Shown piece by piece: positions 17,001-26,659 of a stretch of 64,000 nucleotides of DNA. The stretch covers positions 1 to 64,000 of the forward strand of contig NZ_JAFBBE010000001.1 in the NCBI RefSeq assembly GCF_016907015.1, given 5' to 3'. Within the stretch, counting starts at the first letter, position 1; every line of letters starts with the position of its first letter. This DNA comes from Oceanisphaera litoralis (lineage in GTDB: Bacteria; Pseudomonadota; Gammaproteobacteria; Enterobacterales; Aeromonadaceae). The translations under genes were made by a program, and so were the position numbers. The notes beneath the pieces were generated by a model. That model searched no databases, was not told the DNA's origin, and saw nothing but the letters and a program-made list of their open reading frames with translations.

Positions 17001-18290
17001 TCAGGCGCTTTGGCGCAGATCCAGTACCCGCTGGGCCTTGCCGGCGGAGCGCGGCAACTGGCCTTCGGCCACTATGTCTATCTGGGTGGAAATGCCGATC
17101 ATCGCCTTGATGCGGTGCTTGAGATGATGCTCGAGCGAGTGCAGATCGGCACTGGCGTGATCGGTGCGCAGCTCGACCTTGACCCGCAGCGAGTCCATAT
17201 GACCGTGACGGCTGACTTCCAGCTGATAATGGGGCGTCAGCTGGGAGAACTGCAGGATCTGCTCCTCGATTTGAGAAGGGAACACGTTGACGCCACGGAT
17301 GATCAGCATGTCGTCGCTGCGCCCGGTGATCTTGTCCATGCGACGCATGGTACGGGCGGTTCCCGGCAGCAACCGGGTCAGATCCCGGGTGCGATAGCGG
17401 ATCACCGGCATCCCTTCCTTGGTGAGCGAGGTAAACACCAGTTCGCCCAGCTCGCCGTCGGCCTGCACCTCGCCGCTGTGGGCATCGATGATCTCGGGAT
17501 AGAAGTGATCTTCCCAGATGGTGGGGCCGTCCTTGCTTTCCAGGCACTCCATGGCCACGCCCGGCCCCATGACTTCCGACAGGCCATAGATATCCAGGGC
17601 ATCGATGCCCAGTCGCTGCTCGATTTCCTGGCGCATGGCGTTGGTCCAGGGTTCGGCGCCGAACACGCCGATTCGCAGCGAACAGCGGCTGGCATCACCG
17701 CCCATCTGTTTTTCCAGTTCGTCGATGATGTTCAGGCAGTAGGACGGAGTCACCATGATGGCGTCGGGCTGAAAGTCCTGGATCAACTGACCCTGCTTCT
17801 CGGTCTGGCCGCCGGACATGGGAATGACCGCCGCCCCCAGGCGTTCGGCGCCATAGTGGGCCCCCATACCGCCGGTGAACAGGCCATAGCCGTAGGAGAT
17901 ATGGATCTTGTCCTTGTTGCTCAGGCCGCCGGCCCGCAGCGAACGGGCCACCACGTCGGCCCAGGTGTCGATATCCTGCTGGGTGTAGCCCACCACGGTC
18001 GGCTTGCCGGTGGTGCCGGACGAGGCGTGCAGGCGCACGATTTGCTCCATGGGCACGGCAAACATGTTGAAGGGGTAATTGTCGCGCAAGTCCTGCTTGG
18101 TGGTGAACGGAAACTTGTTCAGATCCTCCAGGGTCTTGCAGTCGGACGGATGCACCCCGGCCTCGTCAAACTTGCGCTTGTACATGGGCACGTTTTCATA
18201 GGCGTGATGCAGGGTTTTCTGCAGCCGCGCCAGTTGCAGGGCCTGCAGTTCGTCTCGTGAAGCCTGTTCGATATGTTCCATTTTAGTCAT
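17001..18290 (-). CDS. paaK: PaaK, phenylacetate-CoA ligase
   Basis: Activates phenylacetate to phenylacetyl-CoA with ATP, the entry step of the pathway. This 429-residue adenylate-forming enzyme shows the AMP-binding motif LHASSGTTGKPTVVGYTQQD, the segment GLSEVMGPGVAMEC and the hinge/C-terminal GRSDDMLIIRGVNVFPSQIE. Length and motifs fit the family. It starts 26 bp after the paaJ stop, with GGAGG before the ATG, and is the last gene of the catabolic operon. Confidence 0.95.
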   Translation of the reverse strand: MTKMEHIEQASRDELQALQLARLQKTLHHAYENVPMYKRKFDEAGVHPSDCKTLEDLNKFPFTTKQDLRDNYPFNMFAVPMEQIVRLHASSGTTGKPTVVGYTQQDIDTWADVVARSLRAGGLSNKDKIHISYGYGLFTGGMGAHYGAERLGAAVIPMSGGQTEKQGQLIQDFQPDAIMVTPSYCLNIIDELEKQMGGDASRCSLRIGVFGAEPWTNAMRQEIEQRLGIDALDIYGLSEVMGPGVAMECLESKDGPTIWEDHFYPEIIDAHSGEVQADGELGELVFTSLTKEGMPVIRYRTRDLTRLLPGTARTMRRMDKITGRSDDMLIIRGVNVFPSQIEEQILQFSQLTPHYQLEVSRHGHMDSLRVKVELRTDHASADLHSLEHHLKHRIKAMIGISTQIDIVAEGQLPRSAGKAQRVLDLRQSA

Positions 18291-18315
18291 GATTGCCTCC
18301 TCCCTTTGGCTTGAT

Positions 18316-19524
18316 TCAGTCGATATTTTCCACGATCAGCGCGACACCCTGGCCAACGCCGACACACATGGTACAGAGGCCATAACGCCCCTGGGTGCGT
18401 TTCAGTTCATTCACCGCCGCCATCACCAGCCGTACCCCGCTCATGCCCAGGGGATGCCCCAGGGAAATGGCGCCGCCGTTGGGGTTGACCCGGGCATCGT
18501 CATCCTGCAGACCCAGCTCGCGCAGCACCGCCAGCGCCTGGGCGGCGAAGGCTTCGTTGAGCTCGATCACGTCCATATCATCCAGCGACAGGCCGGTTTT
18601 CTCCAGCACGGCACGTACCGCCGGCACCGGGCCTATGCCCATGTATTTGGGCTCGACCCCGGCGCTGGCCAGGGCCAGTATCCGTGCCTTCGGCGTCAGG
18701 CCATAATCGGCTACCGCCTGGCTACTTGCCAGCAGGGTACAGGCGGCGCCGTCGTTGACGCCCGAGGCATTACCCGCGGTCACAGAGCCACCGGCCCGGA
18801 ACGGGGTCGACAGCCGGCTCAGATCCGCCAGTGTCGTTTCGGCGCGGGGATGTTCATCCCGGCTCACCTCGGTGACCTTACCCTTGCGGCCCGGGATCAG
18901 CACCGGCACCATGCCCTGGGCCAGAATGCCGGACTGGCGCGCCTGCTCGGTTTTCTGCTGGCTGCGCAGGGCAAACAGATCCTGATCTTCCCGGCTGATA
19001 TTGAAACGCTCGGCCACGTTCTCGGCGGTTTCCGGCATCGAATCGGTGCCGTACTGCCGCTGCATCAGCGGATTGACGAAACGCCAGCCGATAGTGGTAT
19101 CGAATACCGACGCCTGGCGGGAAAACGCCGTTTCCGCCTTGGGCATCACCAGCGGCGCACGGGACATGGACTCGACCCCGCCGGCCAGTACCAGGCTGGC
19201 CTCCCCGGCCTTGATGGTGCGGGCGCCGAAGCCGATGGCATCCAGGCCCGAGCCGCACAGGCGGTTGACGGTGGTGCCGGGCACCGTGGTCGGCAGACCG
19301 GCCAGCAGGGCGGCCATGCGTGCCACGTTGCGGTTGTCTTCACCGGCCTGGTTGGCACAACCCATGATCACTTCATCGATCTTGTCCCAGGGCAGCTGCG
19401 GATGGTTTTCCTTCAGCCGGCGCAGCGGGATGGCGGCCAGATCGTCGGCGCGCACCGGGCTCAGGGCGCCGCCATAGCGGCCCACCGGGGTTCTGACCAT
19501 GTCACACAGATAGGCGTCAGTCAT
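18316..19524 (-). CDS. paaJ: PaaJ, 3-oxoadipyl-CoA / 3-oxo-5,6-dehydrosuberyl-CoA thiolase
   Basis: A 402-residue thiolase that carries out the two thiolytic cleavages of the pathway, releasing acetyl-CoA and finally succinyl-CoA. The nucleophilic Cys is in NRLCGSGLDAIGFGAR, followed by the SLGHPLGMSGVRLV segment and the C-terminal CVGVGQGVALI with the second catalytic Cys. The start overlaps the paaI stop by 8 bases. Confidence 0.95.
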   Translation of the reverse strand: MTDAYLCDMVRTPVGRYGGALSPVRADDLAAIPLRRLKENHPQLPWDKIDEVIMGCANQAGEDNRNVARMAALLAGLPTTVPGTTVNRLCGSGLDAIGFGARTIKAGEASLVLAGGVESMSRAPLVMPKAETAFSRQASVFDTTIGWRFVNPLMQRQYGTDSMPETAENVAERFNISREDQDLFALRSQQKTEQARQSGILAQGMVPVLIPGRKGKVTEVSRDEHPRAETTLADLSRLSTPFRAGGSVTAGNASGVNDGAACTLLASSQAVADYGLTPKARILALASAGVEPKYMGIGPVPAVRAVLEKTGLSLDDMDVIELNEAFAAQALAVLRELGLQDDDARVNPNGGAISLGHPLGMSGVRLVMAAVNELKRTQGRYGLCTMCVGVGQGVALIVENID

Positions 19525-19963
19525 TGTTTTCTTCCTTTAAAATGCTTCCCTTGACCTGATAGGAACGCCCCCGGAACAGGGCCAGCGTTTCTCCCGCTTC
19601 GTTTTCCAGCACCACATCGTAGGTGCCGGTACGGCCGCCCCGGTGCAGCTCCCGGGCTCGGGCCCGCAGAAACTCGCCGGCAAAGGCGGGCTTGAGGTAA
19701 TCGATGGTGCAGCCCTGGCCTATGGTCACCTTGTTGTAGCCGTTGCAGGCAAAGGCGAAGGCCGAATCGGCAAAGGTAAACAGGATGCCGCCCTGTATGC
19801 TGCCGTGGCCGTTGAGCATCCAGGGCTGTACCCGCATGGTCATCACCGCCTGGCCGGGGGCCACGCTTTCGATTTCCATGCCCAGATGCCTGCTGCAGGG
19901 ATCGGCCGCAAACATGGCCTCGGCGCACTGGCGGGCCAGCTCGTGACTATGCTGCTCGTTCAT
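19517..19963 (-). CDS. paaI: PaaI, hydroxyphenylacetyl-CoA thioesterase
   Basis: A 148-residue hot-dog-fold thioesterase. HGSIQGGILFTFADSAFAFACN is the catalytic-helix region with the Asp of FADSAF, and the preceding LNGHG loop is typical. In the pathway it hydrolyses stalled ring-hydroxylated CoA esters and so protects the CoA pool. The ATG at 19963 overlaps the paaH stop (ATGA). Confidence 0.9.
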   Translation of the reverse strand: MNEQHSHELARQCAEAMFAADPCSRHLGMEIESVAPGQAVMTMRVQPWMLNGHGSIQGGILFTFADSAFAFACNGYNKVTIGQGCTIDYLKPAFAGEFLRARARELHRGGRTGTYDVVLENEAGETLALFRGRSYQVKGSILKEENND

Positions 19964-21459
19964 ATTGCCTCCTCGGTGATCGCCCAGTGGCGCAACTGCA
20001 GCGAGGGCCGGTACTTTTCCTCGCCGTAGACGGCCTTGAGGTGGTCGAGCAGGGTCACCAGCCGCCGGTAGCCCACCTCGGCGCCCCAGGCCACTGGACC
20101 CTTGGGATAGTTGACGCCGAAGCGCATTGCCAGGTCGATATCGTCGGCACTGGCCACCCGGTGCAGACAGGCTTCCGCCGCCTCGTTGACCAGCATGGCG
20201 ATGGTGCGCAGCACCAGCATGCCCGGATGATCCGGCAGCAGTATCACCTGCTTTTCCAGGCTCTGGAAGAAGCCGACCACGGCCGCCACCTGCTGCTCGG
20301 TGCAGTATTCGGACACCCCCAGGGCAATATGGCTGGCGCCTTCGTAATCGTCGGCCCAGTCCAGCGCCATGGCGGCCTGGCCCGGATGACGCAGGGCACA
20401 GCTACGGCCATCGGTCAGCTCGAGCCGCACGCCGTCGATCAACAGCGCCGGGCTGCCGTCGCGCCGCTCAAGCTCGCCCTGATAAGCAGCCAGCAGGGCC
20501 TCGATGCCCTTGAGTTCGGACCAGTCACCGAGGACCAGCACCCGGTCAGGTGTCTGCCCGACCGGCGCCGGCAAACAGCCGAGTTCGGCCTTGCCGGCCT
20601 CATAGGAATAAAAACCCTGGCCACTCTTGCGGCCGAAGCGACCCGCGTCCACCAGCGCCTGCTGTACCAGCGACGGTCGATAGCGCGGCTCGTCATGAAA
20701 GGCGCGATACACGCTGGCACTCACCGCAAAGTTCACATCCTGACCGATGAGATCGGTCAGCTCGCAGGCCCCCATGGGGAAACCGGCGCTGCGCAGCAGG
20801 GTGTCCAGCAGTTGCGGACTGCCGCAGCCTTCCTGCAGGGCGCGCAGGGTTTCGCCGTAAAAGGGGCGGGCGATGCGGTTGACGATAAAACCGGGGGTAG
20901 AGCTGGCATGGACCGCCACCTTGCCCCAGTCCCGGGCCAGGCTCAGCAGGGTGTCACGCACATCGACGGTGGTGGCCAGACCGGAGATCACCTCCACCAG
21001 CTTCATCACCGGCGCCGGATTGAAGAAATGCAGGCCGGCCAGCCGCTCGGGACGAGACAGGGCCGCGCCGATGGCGGTAATGGAAATGGAGGAGGTATTG
21101 GACGCCAGTATGCACCGCTCGCCGCAGATGCCTTCCAGCTCGGCAAACAACTGCTGCTTGATGTCCAGCCGCTCGATAATGGCCTCGATCACCAGATCAG
21201 ACTCGGCCAGCTCGCTCAGGCGCTCGGCCGGGCGGATGCGGGCCCGCAAGGCGGTGGCATCCTGTTCGCTCAGCTTGCCGCGCGCCACCCGACCGGCCAG
21301 CCGGCTGGCAAAGTCGTCCAGCGCCCGGGCGGTCTGGGCCGGGTTGGTATCATACAAACGGACCGCATGGCCGGCCTGGGCCGCCACCTGGGCGATGCCC
21401 ATGCCCATGGTGCCGGCACCGATCACCGCCACCTGTTGAATAGTGAAGCTGCTGCTCAT
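19960..21459 (-). CDS. paaH: PaaH, 3-hydroxyadipyl-CoA dehydrogenase
   Basis: A 499-residue NAD-dependent 3-hydroxyacyl-CoA dehydrogenase that oxidises 3-hydroxyadipyl-CoA. The Rossmann motif GAGTMGMGIAQVAAQAGH starts near residue 12, the catalytic segment GLHFFNPAPVMKLVEVI follows, and a second 3HCDH C-terminal domain lies near the end (FGVNYPKGPVAWG). The start at 21459 follows the paaG stop by one base; in-frame ATGs up to 21528 lie inside paaG and are unlikely. Confidence 0.93.
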   Translation of the reverse strand: MSSSFTIQQVAVIGAGTMGMGIAQVAAQAGHAVRLYDTNPAQTARALDDFASRLAGRVARGKLSEQDATALRARIRPAERLSELAESDLVIEAIIERLDIKQQLFAELEGICGERCILASNTSSISITAIGAALSRPERLAGLHFFNPAPVMKLVEVISGLATTVDVRDTLLSLARDWGKVAVHASSTPGFIVNRIARPFYGETLRALQEGCGSPQLLDTLLRSAGFPMGACELTDLIGQDVNFAVSASVYRAFHDEPRYRPSLVQQALVDAGRFGRKSGQGFYSYEAGKAELGCLPAPVGQTPDRVLVLGDWSELKGIEALLAAYQGELERRDGSPALLIDGVRLELTDGRSCALRHPGQAAMALDWADDYEGASHIALGVSEYCTEQQVAAVVGFFQSLEKQVILLPDHPGMLVLRTIAMLVNEAAEACLHRVASADDIDLAMRFGVNYPKGPVAWGAEVGYRRLVTLLDHLKAVYGEEKYRPSLQLRHWAITEEAI

Positions 21460-21460
21460 G

Positions 21461-22252
21461 TTAACGGCCCTTGTATTCGGGGGTGCGCTTGTTGAGGAAG
21501 GCATCCACCCCTTCCCGGTAGTCTTCACTGCGGCCGGCCAGGCGCTGCAGGTCCCGCTCCAGCTCCAGTTGTTGGTTCAGGCTGTTGTCGGCGGCACTGT
21601 TGATGGCCTGCTTGATCAACCCCAGGCCATAGGTGGGCTGACGGGACAGCTGCAGGGCCTGCTGCATGGCCTCGCTTTGCAGCTGCTCATCTTCCACCAC
21701 CTGCCAGATCATGCCCATGTCCCGGGCCTGATCGGCGCTGACCTTGTCGCCGCGCAGGGTCAGCGCCATGGCGCGGGCCCGGCCCACCAGACGCGGCAGC
21801 AACCAGGTGCCACCGGAGTCGGGTACCAGCCCCAGGCGGCAGAAGGCCTGAATAAAGGAAGCACTGCGAGCGGCGATGACAATGTCGCAGGCCAGGGCGA
21901 TATTGGCACCGGCACCGGCGGCCACGCCGTTGACCGCACAGACAACCGGTTTGGGCATATTGGTGAGACGCTTGATCAGCGGATTGTAGTAACGGTCGAT
22001 GGACTGACCCAGATCCGGCGCGGCATCGCCGCTGTTGACGGCCCGATCGCCCAGATCCTGGCCGGCGCAGAAGCCACGGCCGTTGCCGGTCAGCAAAATG
22101 GCGCGCACCTCCGGATCCTGTTCCCAGTCCTTGAGCACGGCGGCCACTTCCTGGTGCATGGCCTCGTTAAAGCTGTTGAGCTGGGCCGGGCGGTTCAGTA
22201 CCAGCACGCCGACGGCGCCTTCCCGATGGCATTCGATATGTTGATATTCCAT
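21461..22252 (-). CDS. paaG: PaaG, epoxyphenylacetyl-CoA (oxepin-forming) isomerase
   Basis: A crotonase-fold enzyme of 263 residues that turns ring-1,2-epoxyphenylacetyl-CoA into oxepin-CoA. The CoA-binding and oxyanion-hole segments (GRGFCAGQDLGDR, VNGVAAGAGANIALACDIVIAA) and LGLVPDSGGTWLLPRLVG with the conserved Asp are visible. The ATG at 22252 shares a base with the paaF stop (TAATG). A much longer frame extends upstream but overlaps paaF and has no merit. Confidence 0.93.
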   Translation of the reverse strand: MEYQHIECHREGAVGVLVLNRPAQLNSFNEAMHQEVAAVLKDWEQDPEVRAILLTGNGRGFCAGQDLGDRAVNSGDAAPDLGQSIDRYYNPLIKRLTNMPKPVVCAVNGVAAGAGANIALACDIVIAARSASFIQAFCRLGLVPDSGGTWLLPRLVGRARAMALTLRGDKVSADQARDMGMIWQVVEDEQLQSEAMQQALQLSRQPTYGLGLIKQAINSAADNSLNQQLELERDLQRLAGRSEDYREGVDAFLNKRTPEYKGR

Positions 22253-23028
22253 TATTTCCCCCGATACTGCGGTGCACGTTTTTCGAGGAAGGCATTGATG
22301 CCTTCGTTTCTGTCTTCGGTGCCGGCCAGCCAGACAAAGGCCTGACGTTCCTGGCGCAGTCCCTGACTCAGGCTGGTTTCCTGGCAGGCCTTGATGGCGC
22401 CCTTGGCGGCCTGTACCGCCAGCGGCGCCTGGCCGGCAATCTGCCGGGCCAGCTGGTGCGCATATTCGTCGGTCAGTGCCGGCACACACAACTGGCTGAC
22501 CAGCCCCAGCTCGTAAGCGCGCTCGGCGCTGATCGGCTCACCGGTGAGCACCATCTTCATGGCGGTCTGCTGGCCAAGCTGGCGGCTCAGTCGCTGGGTG
22601 CCGCCGGCACCGGGCATGATGCCCAGCTTGATTTCCGGCAGACCGAAAAGCGCACCCTCGCCCGCCACCACCAGGTCGCAGTGCAGCACCAGCTCCAGGC
22701 CGGCGCCCAGGGCATAGCCGTTGACGGCGGCAATCAGCGGCTTGTTGAAGTCATCGATACGCTTCCACAGCGAGGGGCGCACGTCCTGCTGCAGGCCGAC
22801 CGCGTCCAGGTGGCGCATTTCTTCCAGATCGGCACCGGCGGCGAAGCAACGGAGGTTGCCACCGACAACCACGGCTCTCACCTCGGGGTTGGCGGCGGCG
22901 CCTGCCAGCACCTCGCCAATCTCGGCCAGGGTCTGGTTGCGCAGCGCATTGCGTCGCTCGGGCCGGTTAAGGCTGATGGTCAATACCCCGGCATCTACCG
23001 GGCCGACGAGAATATCCTGACAGTTCAT
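22252..23028 (-). CDS. paaF: PaaF, 2,3-dehydroadipyl-CoA hydratase
   Basis: A 258-residue crotonase-family hydratase. Motifs: CFAAGADLEEM, VNGYALGAGLELVLHCDLVVAG and LPEIKLGIMPGAGGTQRLSRQLG with the catalytic Glu. It hydrates 2,3-dehydroadipyl-CoA. The protein ends in the peroxisome-like ...RAPQYRGK shared with related hydratases. It starts 9 bp after the paaE stop. Confidence 0.93.
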   Translation of the reverse strand: MNCQDILVGPVDAGVLTISLNRPERRNALRNQTLAEIGEVLAGAAANPEVRAVVVGGNLRCFAAGADLEEMRHLDAVGLQQDVRPSLWKRIDDFNKPLIAAVNGYALGAGLELVLHCDLVVAGEGALFGLPEIKLGIMPGAGGTQRLSRQLGQQTAMKMVLTGEPISAERAYELGLVSQLCVPALTDEYAHQLARQIAGQAPLAVQAAKGAIKACQETSLSQGLRQERQAFVWLAGTEDRNEGINAFLEKRAPQYRGK

Positions 23029-23037
23029 CGTTTTTCC

Positions 23038-24099
23038 TTAGTCGTCGAAGCTGATGCGTACCACACCGTTTCTGGGGCGGGCCTGGCAACTCAGTACATA
23101 ACCCGCATCCAGCTCGTCCTGCTCCAGGCTGTAGTTGAGCGCCATCTCGACCTCGCCTTCCACCACCTTGCATTTGCAGGTGGCACAGACGCCGCCCTTG
23201 CAGGCATAAGGCAGGTCGGCACCGGCATTGAGCGCCGCATCCAGAATGCTGTCGTCTTCCGCCCGCACCTCTATCTGCATTTCCCGGCCGTCGAGGATGA
23301 TGCTGACTTCCCCCTGGCTGCGGCCGGCGCGCTCCTCCGCGCTGAGCGGACGGGCCGGGCCCGTGTTGAAGCGCTCGGTATGCACCCGCTCCCGGGCCAG
23401 GCCGTGTTCCGGCAACACCAGTTCGACCGCGTTCATCATCTCTTCCGGGCCACAGGCGAAGCAGTGATCGACCTCGGCGGACAAGAGCTTGTGCTCGAGC
23501 AGGGCGCGGATCTTGGCTTCGTCCAGACGGCCGTTGAGGATGTCGCTCTCGCCCTGCTCACGGCTGAAGATACAGACAAACTGGAAGCGGGTCGGATAGG
23601 CGTCTTTCAGATCCGCCAGCTCGTCGGCAAACATGGTCTGGCCCCAGCTGCGGTTGCCGTACACCAGGGTGAAGCTGGCATCCGGCTGGCTGGCCAGCAG
23701 GGTCTTGACGATGGACAGCAGCGGGGTAATGCCGCTGCCGGCGGCAAAGCCCAGATAACGGGCGCCACCCAGTTTTTCGGCCTGCTGGAAGAACACTCCC
23801 TGGGGCGGCATCACCTCCAGCACATCACCCGGCTTGAGGTGGTCGTTGACCCAGTTGGAGAAACGACCGTCGTGAATGCGCTTGACCGCTATGGTCAGGT
23901 CTTCGTGGCCTTCCCGGCTGCAGATGGAGTAGCAGCGGCGCAGCTCTTCACCCTCATGCTGGTGTTTGAGGGTCAGGTGCTGACCGGGCTTGAACCGGAA
24001 CCGGCCCTGATTGTCACCGTCCAGCTCGAAGGCAATAGCGATGGCGTCGCGGGTCTGCGCTTGTACGGATTTAACCCGCAACGAATAAAATTGATTCAT
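23038..24099 (-). CDS. paaE: PaaE, reductase subunit of phenylacetyl-CoA 1,2-epoxidase
   Basis: A 353-residue FAD and [2Fe-2S] reductase that feeds electrons from NADPH to the PaaA diiron centre. Domains in order: FAD-binding (RCYSICSRE), NAD(P)-binding (GFAAGSGITPLLSIVKTLL, then CFACGPEEMM), and a C-terminal plant-type ferredoxin domain with cysteines in ACKGGVCATCKCKVVEG and VLSCQARP. It lies 25 bp downstream of paaD. Confidence 0.95.
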   Translation of the reverse strand: MNQFYSLRVKSVQAQTRDAIAIAFELDGDNQGRFRFKPGQHLTLKHQHEGEELRRCYSICSREGHEDLTIAVKRIHDGRFSNWVNDHLKPGDVLEVMPPQGVFFQQAEKLGGARYLGFAAGSGITPLLSIVKTLLASQPDASFTLVYGNRSWGQTMFADELADLKDAYPTRFQFVCIFSREQGESDILNGRLDEAKIRALLEHKLLSAEVDHCFACGPEEMMNAVELVLPEHGLARERVHTERFNTGPARPLSAEERAGRSQGEVSIILDGREMQIEVRAEDDSILDAALNAGADLPYACKGGVCATCKCKVVEGEVEMALNYSLEQDELDAGYVLSCQARPRNGVVRISFDD

Positions 24100-24124
24100 G
24101 ACTCTGCTCCCTGTGCGTCGAGGG

Positions 24125-24619
24125 TTAAATGCACTTGAAATAATCGAACGGCTCGAGACAGTCCCGACACTGGTACTGTGCCTTGCAGGCGGTCGAGCCG
24201 AATTCGCTGATCAGTCGGGTATGGCCGCTGTCGCATTGCGGACAGGGCACCCCGTCGGAGGGGATCAGGTGCGACCCGCAGGCCGGCCCCTGGGGCGGCG
24301 CTATGCCGTATTCCCGGAGCTTGCGCTTGCCGTCGGCGCTCATCCAGTCGGTGGTCCAGGCCTCGGACAAGTCAAGCTGCACCCGGGCCGGGCCCAGTCC
24401 GGCACCGTCCAGCGCGGCGAGAATATCCGCTTCCAGCATGTCGGTGGCCGGACAGCCGCTGTAGGTCGGCGTCAGACGAATACTCAGCTTGCCGTCTTCG
24501 CCGATATCCACGCCCCGGATCATGCCCAGATCGGTGACCGACAAGGCCGGTATCTCGGGATCGGACACGGTTTTCAGCACTTCCCAGCAACGGGGAAGTC
24601 GGTGATCGGAAATCTGCAC
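24125..24619 (-). CDS. paaD: PaaD, epoxidase maturation protein (DUF59 and zinc ribbon)
   Basis: A 164-residue protein. The DUF59/MIP18-like part (VLKTVSDPEIPALSVTDLGMIRGV, TYSGCPATDML) is followed by a four-Cys zinc ribbon (CPQCDSGHTR...CKAQYQCRDCLEPFDYFKC). It is needed for maturation of the iron centres of the PaaABCE complex. I place the start at GTG 24619, which has AAGGAGG eight bases upstream and begins 11 bp after the paaC stop; the open frame continues to 25132 inside paaC but is not a credible start. Confidence 0.9.
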   Translation of the reverse strand: MQISDHRLPRCWEVLKTVSDPEIPALSVTDLGMIRGVDIGEDGKLSIRLTPTYSGCPATDMLEADILAALDGAGLGPARVQLDLSEAWTTDWMSADGKRKLREYGIAPPQGPACGSHLIPSDGVPCPQCDSGHTRLISEFGSTACKAQYQCRDCLEPFDYFKCI

Positions 24620-24630
24620 CTGAAACCTCC

Positions 24631-25395
24631 TTACCAGCTCATGTCGGGATAGCTGCGCTGCACGCTCTGCATTTCCGCCAGCAGGTAGCCCAGGTGCTCG
24701 GTGTGCAGGCCCTGTTTGCCGCCCTGACGATAGGCCGCCTGCTCGGGCAGGGTCAGTTCTGCCTGTTTGGCCTGCTCGGCGACCCGGCTGGCCCACTGGG
24801 GCGCCAGCTCGGCCAGGCTGGGGATAAGGCCGGCCGCGGCCAGGGTGTCTTCCACCTCGTCGGTGACGAACAGCTCGCCGGTAAAGCGCCACAGTTCGTC
24901 GATCGCCGCCTGGGTGCGTCGGGCACTTTCTTCGGTGCCCAGCCCCAGCCGCTGAACCCAGCCGCTGGAGAAGCGCAGGTGATAGTTCACCTCTTTCAGG
25001 GACTTGACCCCGAAGGCCGCCAGTTGCGGGTGGCCGGACTGGCTCAGGCCGGTGAACAGCAGCTGATGGTAGTGGTCCATGAACCACTGACGAACCAGGG
25101 TCTGAGCGAAGTCGCCGTTGGGCTGCTCGCACAGCAACAGGTTCTTGAACTCCCGCTCGCCGCGATAATAAGCCAGCCGGTCTTCATCACGGCCCTGGCC
25201 TTCCACCTCACCGGCCAGGGTCAGCACGGTGCGTGCCTGACCCAGGATGTCCAGGCCGATGTTGGCCAGGGCAATATCCAGCTCCAGCTCGGGCGCATGA
25301 CCACACCATTCCGACAGGCGGTGGGACAATACCAACTGGCTGTCGCCCAGACGCAGCAGGTAGTTAAAGAGTGAATCTTGCAATGTCTTGTCCAT
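24631..25395 (-). CDS. paaC: PaaC, structural subunit of phenylacetyl-CoA 1,2-epoxidase
   Basis: A 254-residue ferritin-like helical protein. The start [40 protein letters not shown]-like stretch is typical, as is [23 protein letters not shown]. PaaC lacks a working diiron site in the family and stabilises PaaA. It starts 8 bp after the paaB stop. Confidence 0.93.
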   Translation of the reverse strand: [254 protein letters not shown]

Positions 25396-25403
25396 ACGGC
25401 CTC

Positions 25404-25691
25404 CTACATGTGGCCTATGCCATCGGGGATGGTGTAAAACGTCGGGTGGCGATACACCTTGTCGTCGGCGGGCTCGAAGAAGGCATCCTTGTCGTCCGGC
25501 TGACTGGCGGTGATCAGTTCCGACTTGATCACCCAGATGCTGATGCCTTCACGGCGACGGGTGTAGGCATCGCGGGCATTTTCCAGCGCCATGGTTTCGT
25601 CGGCGGCGCGCAGGCTGCCCACATGACGATGATGCAGACCCTGCTTGCTGCGAATAAATACTTCGAATAACGGCCATTGATTGGTTTTCAT
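25404..25691 (-). CDS. paaB: PaaB, subunit of phenylacetyl-CoA 1,2-epoxidase
   Basis: A 95-residue protein matching the PaaB family from end to end: WPLFEVFIRSKQGLHHRHVGSLRA, then ENARDAYTRRREGISIWVIKS. It bridges PaaAC heterodimers in the epoxidase complex. The ATG at 25691 has a GGAGAGA ribosome site; the upstream in-frame stretch to 25808 lies within paaA. Confidence 0.93.
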   Translation of the reverse strand: MKTNQWPLFEVFIRSKQGLHHRHVGSLRAADETMALENARDAYTRRREGISIWVIKSELITASQPDDKDAFFEPADDKVYRHPTFYTIPDGIGHM

Positions 25692-25702
25692 CTTCTCTCT
25701 CC

Positions 25703-26659
25703 TTAAGCGGCTTGCTGACGGCGGGCGGCATAGGCACTGGCGGCTTCTCGCACCCAGCGGCCTTCTTCCCAGGCCTTGCGACGGGCGGCGATTCGCTCGT
25801 GGTTGCACGGCCCCTGGCCGGCGACCACCGCATAGAATTCATCCCAGTTGATCTCGCCGAATTCGTAGTGTCCGGTTTGCTCGTTCCATTTCAGATCCGG
25901 GTCCGGCACGGTCAGGCCGAGGGCTTCCACCTGGGGAACCGTGCTGTCGACAAACTTCTGCCGCAGCTCGTCGTTGCTGAAACGCTTGATCTTCCAGGCC
26001 GTGCTCTGGGCCGAGTTGGGCGAGTTATCGTCACTGGGGCCGAACATGGTCAGCACCGGCCACCAGAAGCGGTTGACCGCATCCTGGGCCATCTGCTTCT
26101 GCGCTTCGGTGCCGTTGGCCAGCGCCATCATGGCTTCGAAGCCCTGGCGCTGATGGAAGCTCTCTTCCTTGCACACCCGCACCATGGCGCGGGCATAGGG
26201 ACCATAGGAAGCGCGGCACAGCGCCACCTGGTTGACGATGGCGGCGCCGTCGACCAACCAGCCGATGGCGGGCACATCCGCCCAGCTGAGGGTGGGATAG
26301 TTGAAGATGGAGGAATACTTCATCTTGCCGTCAATCAGCTTTTCCACCATGTCATCCCGGTCGGCGCCCAGGGTTTCGGCGGCGCTGTAGAGATAGAGCG
26401 CATGGCCCGCTTCATCCTGCACCTTGGCCAGCAATACCGCCTTGCGGCGCAGGCTCGGTGCCCGGGTAATCCAGTTGCCTTCCGGCAGCATACCGACCAC
26501 TTCGGAGTGGGCATGCTGACCGATCTGACGGATCAGGGTCTTGCGGTATGCCTCGGGCATCCAGTCTCTCGGCTCTATGCTGATATCCGCCGCGATAGTC
26601 TGATCAAACCTCGCCTGTCGTTCCGTGTTTGGTTCTGTGTTTAGTTGTGTGTTTTCCAC
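25703..26659 (-). CDS. paaA: PaaA, catalytic diiron subunit of phenylacetyl-CoA 1,2-epoxidase
   Basis: Epoxidises the aromatic ring of phenylacetyl-CoA. The diiron ligands sit in [20 protein letters not shown] and [15 protein letters not shown], both well conserved. The body from [33 protein letters not shown] is family-typical. Start choice: GTG 26659 has GGAGG seven bases before it (318 residues), while ATG 26680 and 26737 are in frame but would place the GGAGG inside the gene. It is the first gene of paaA-K, divergent from paaZ. Confidence 0.93.
   Translation of the reverse strand: MENTQLNTEPNTERQARFDQTIAADISIEPRDWMPEAYRKTLIRQIGQHAHSEVVGMLPEGNWITRAPSLRRKAVLLAKVQDEAGHALYLYSAAETLGADRDDMVEKLIDGKMKYSSIFNYPTLSWADVPAIGWLVDGAAIVNQVALCRASYGPYARAMVRVCKEESFHQRQGFEAMMALANGTEAQKQMAQDAVNRFWWPVLTMFGPSDDNSPNSAQSTAWKIKRFSNDELRQKFVDSTVPQVEALGLTVPDPDLKWNEQTGHYEFGEINWDEFYAVVAGQGPCNHERIAARRKAWEEGRWVREAASAYAARRQQAA

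Noticed and set aside
19987-21495. Long plus-strand open frames opposite paaH, paaK, paaJ and other GC-rich genes
   Set aside because: They are antisense shadows caused by high GC at third positions; the minus-strand products have clear family motifs.
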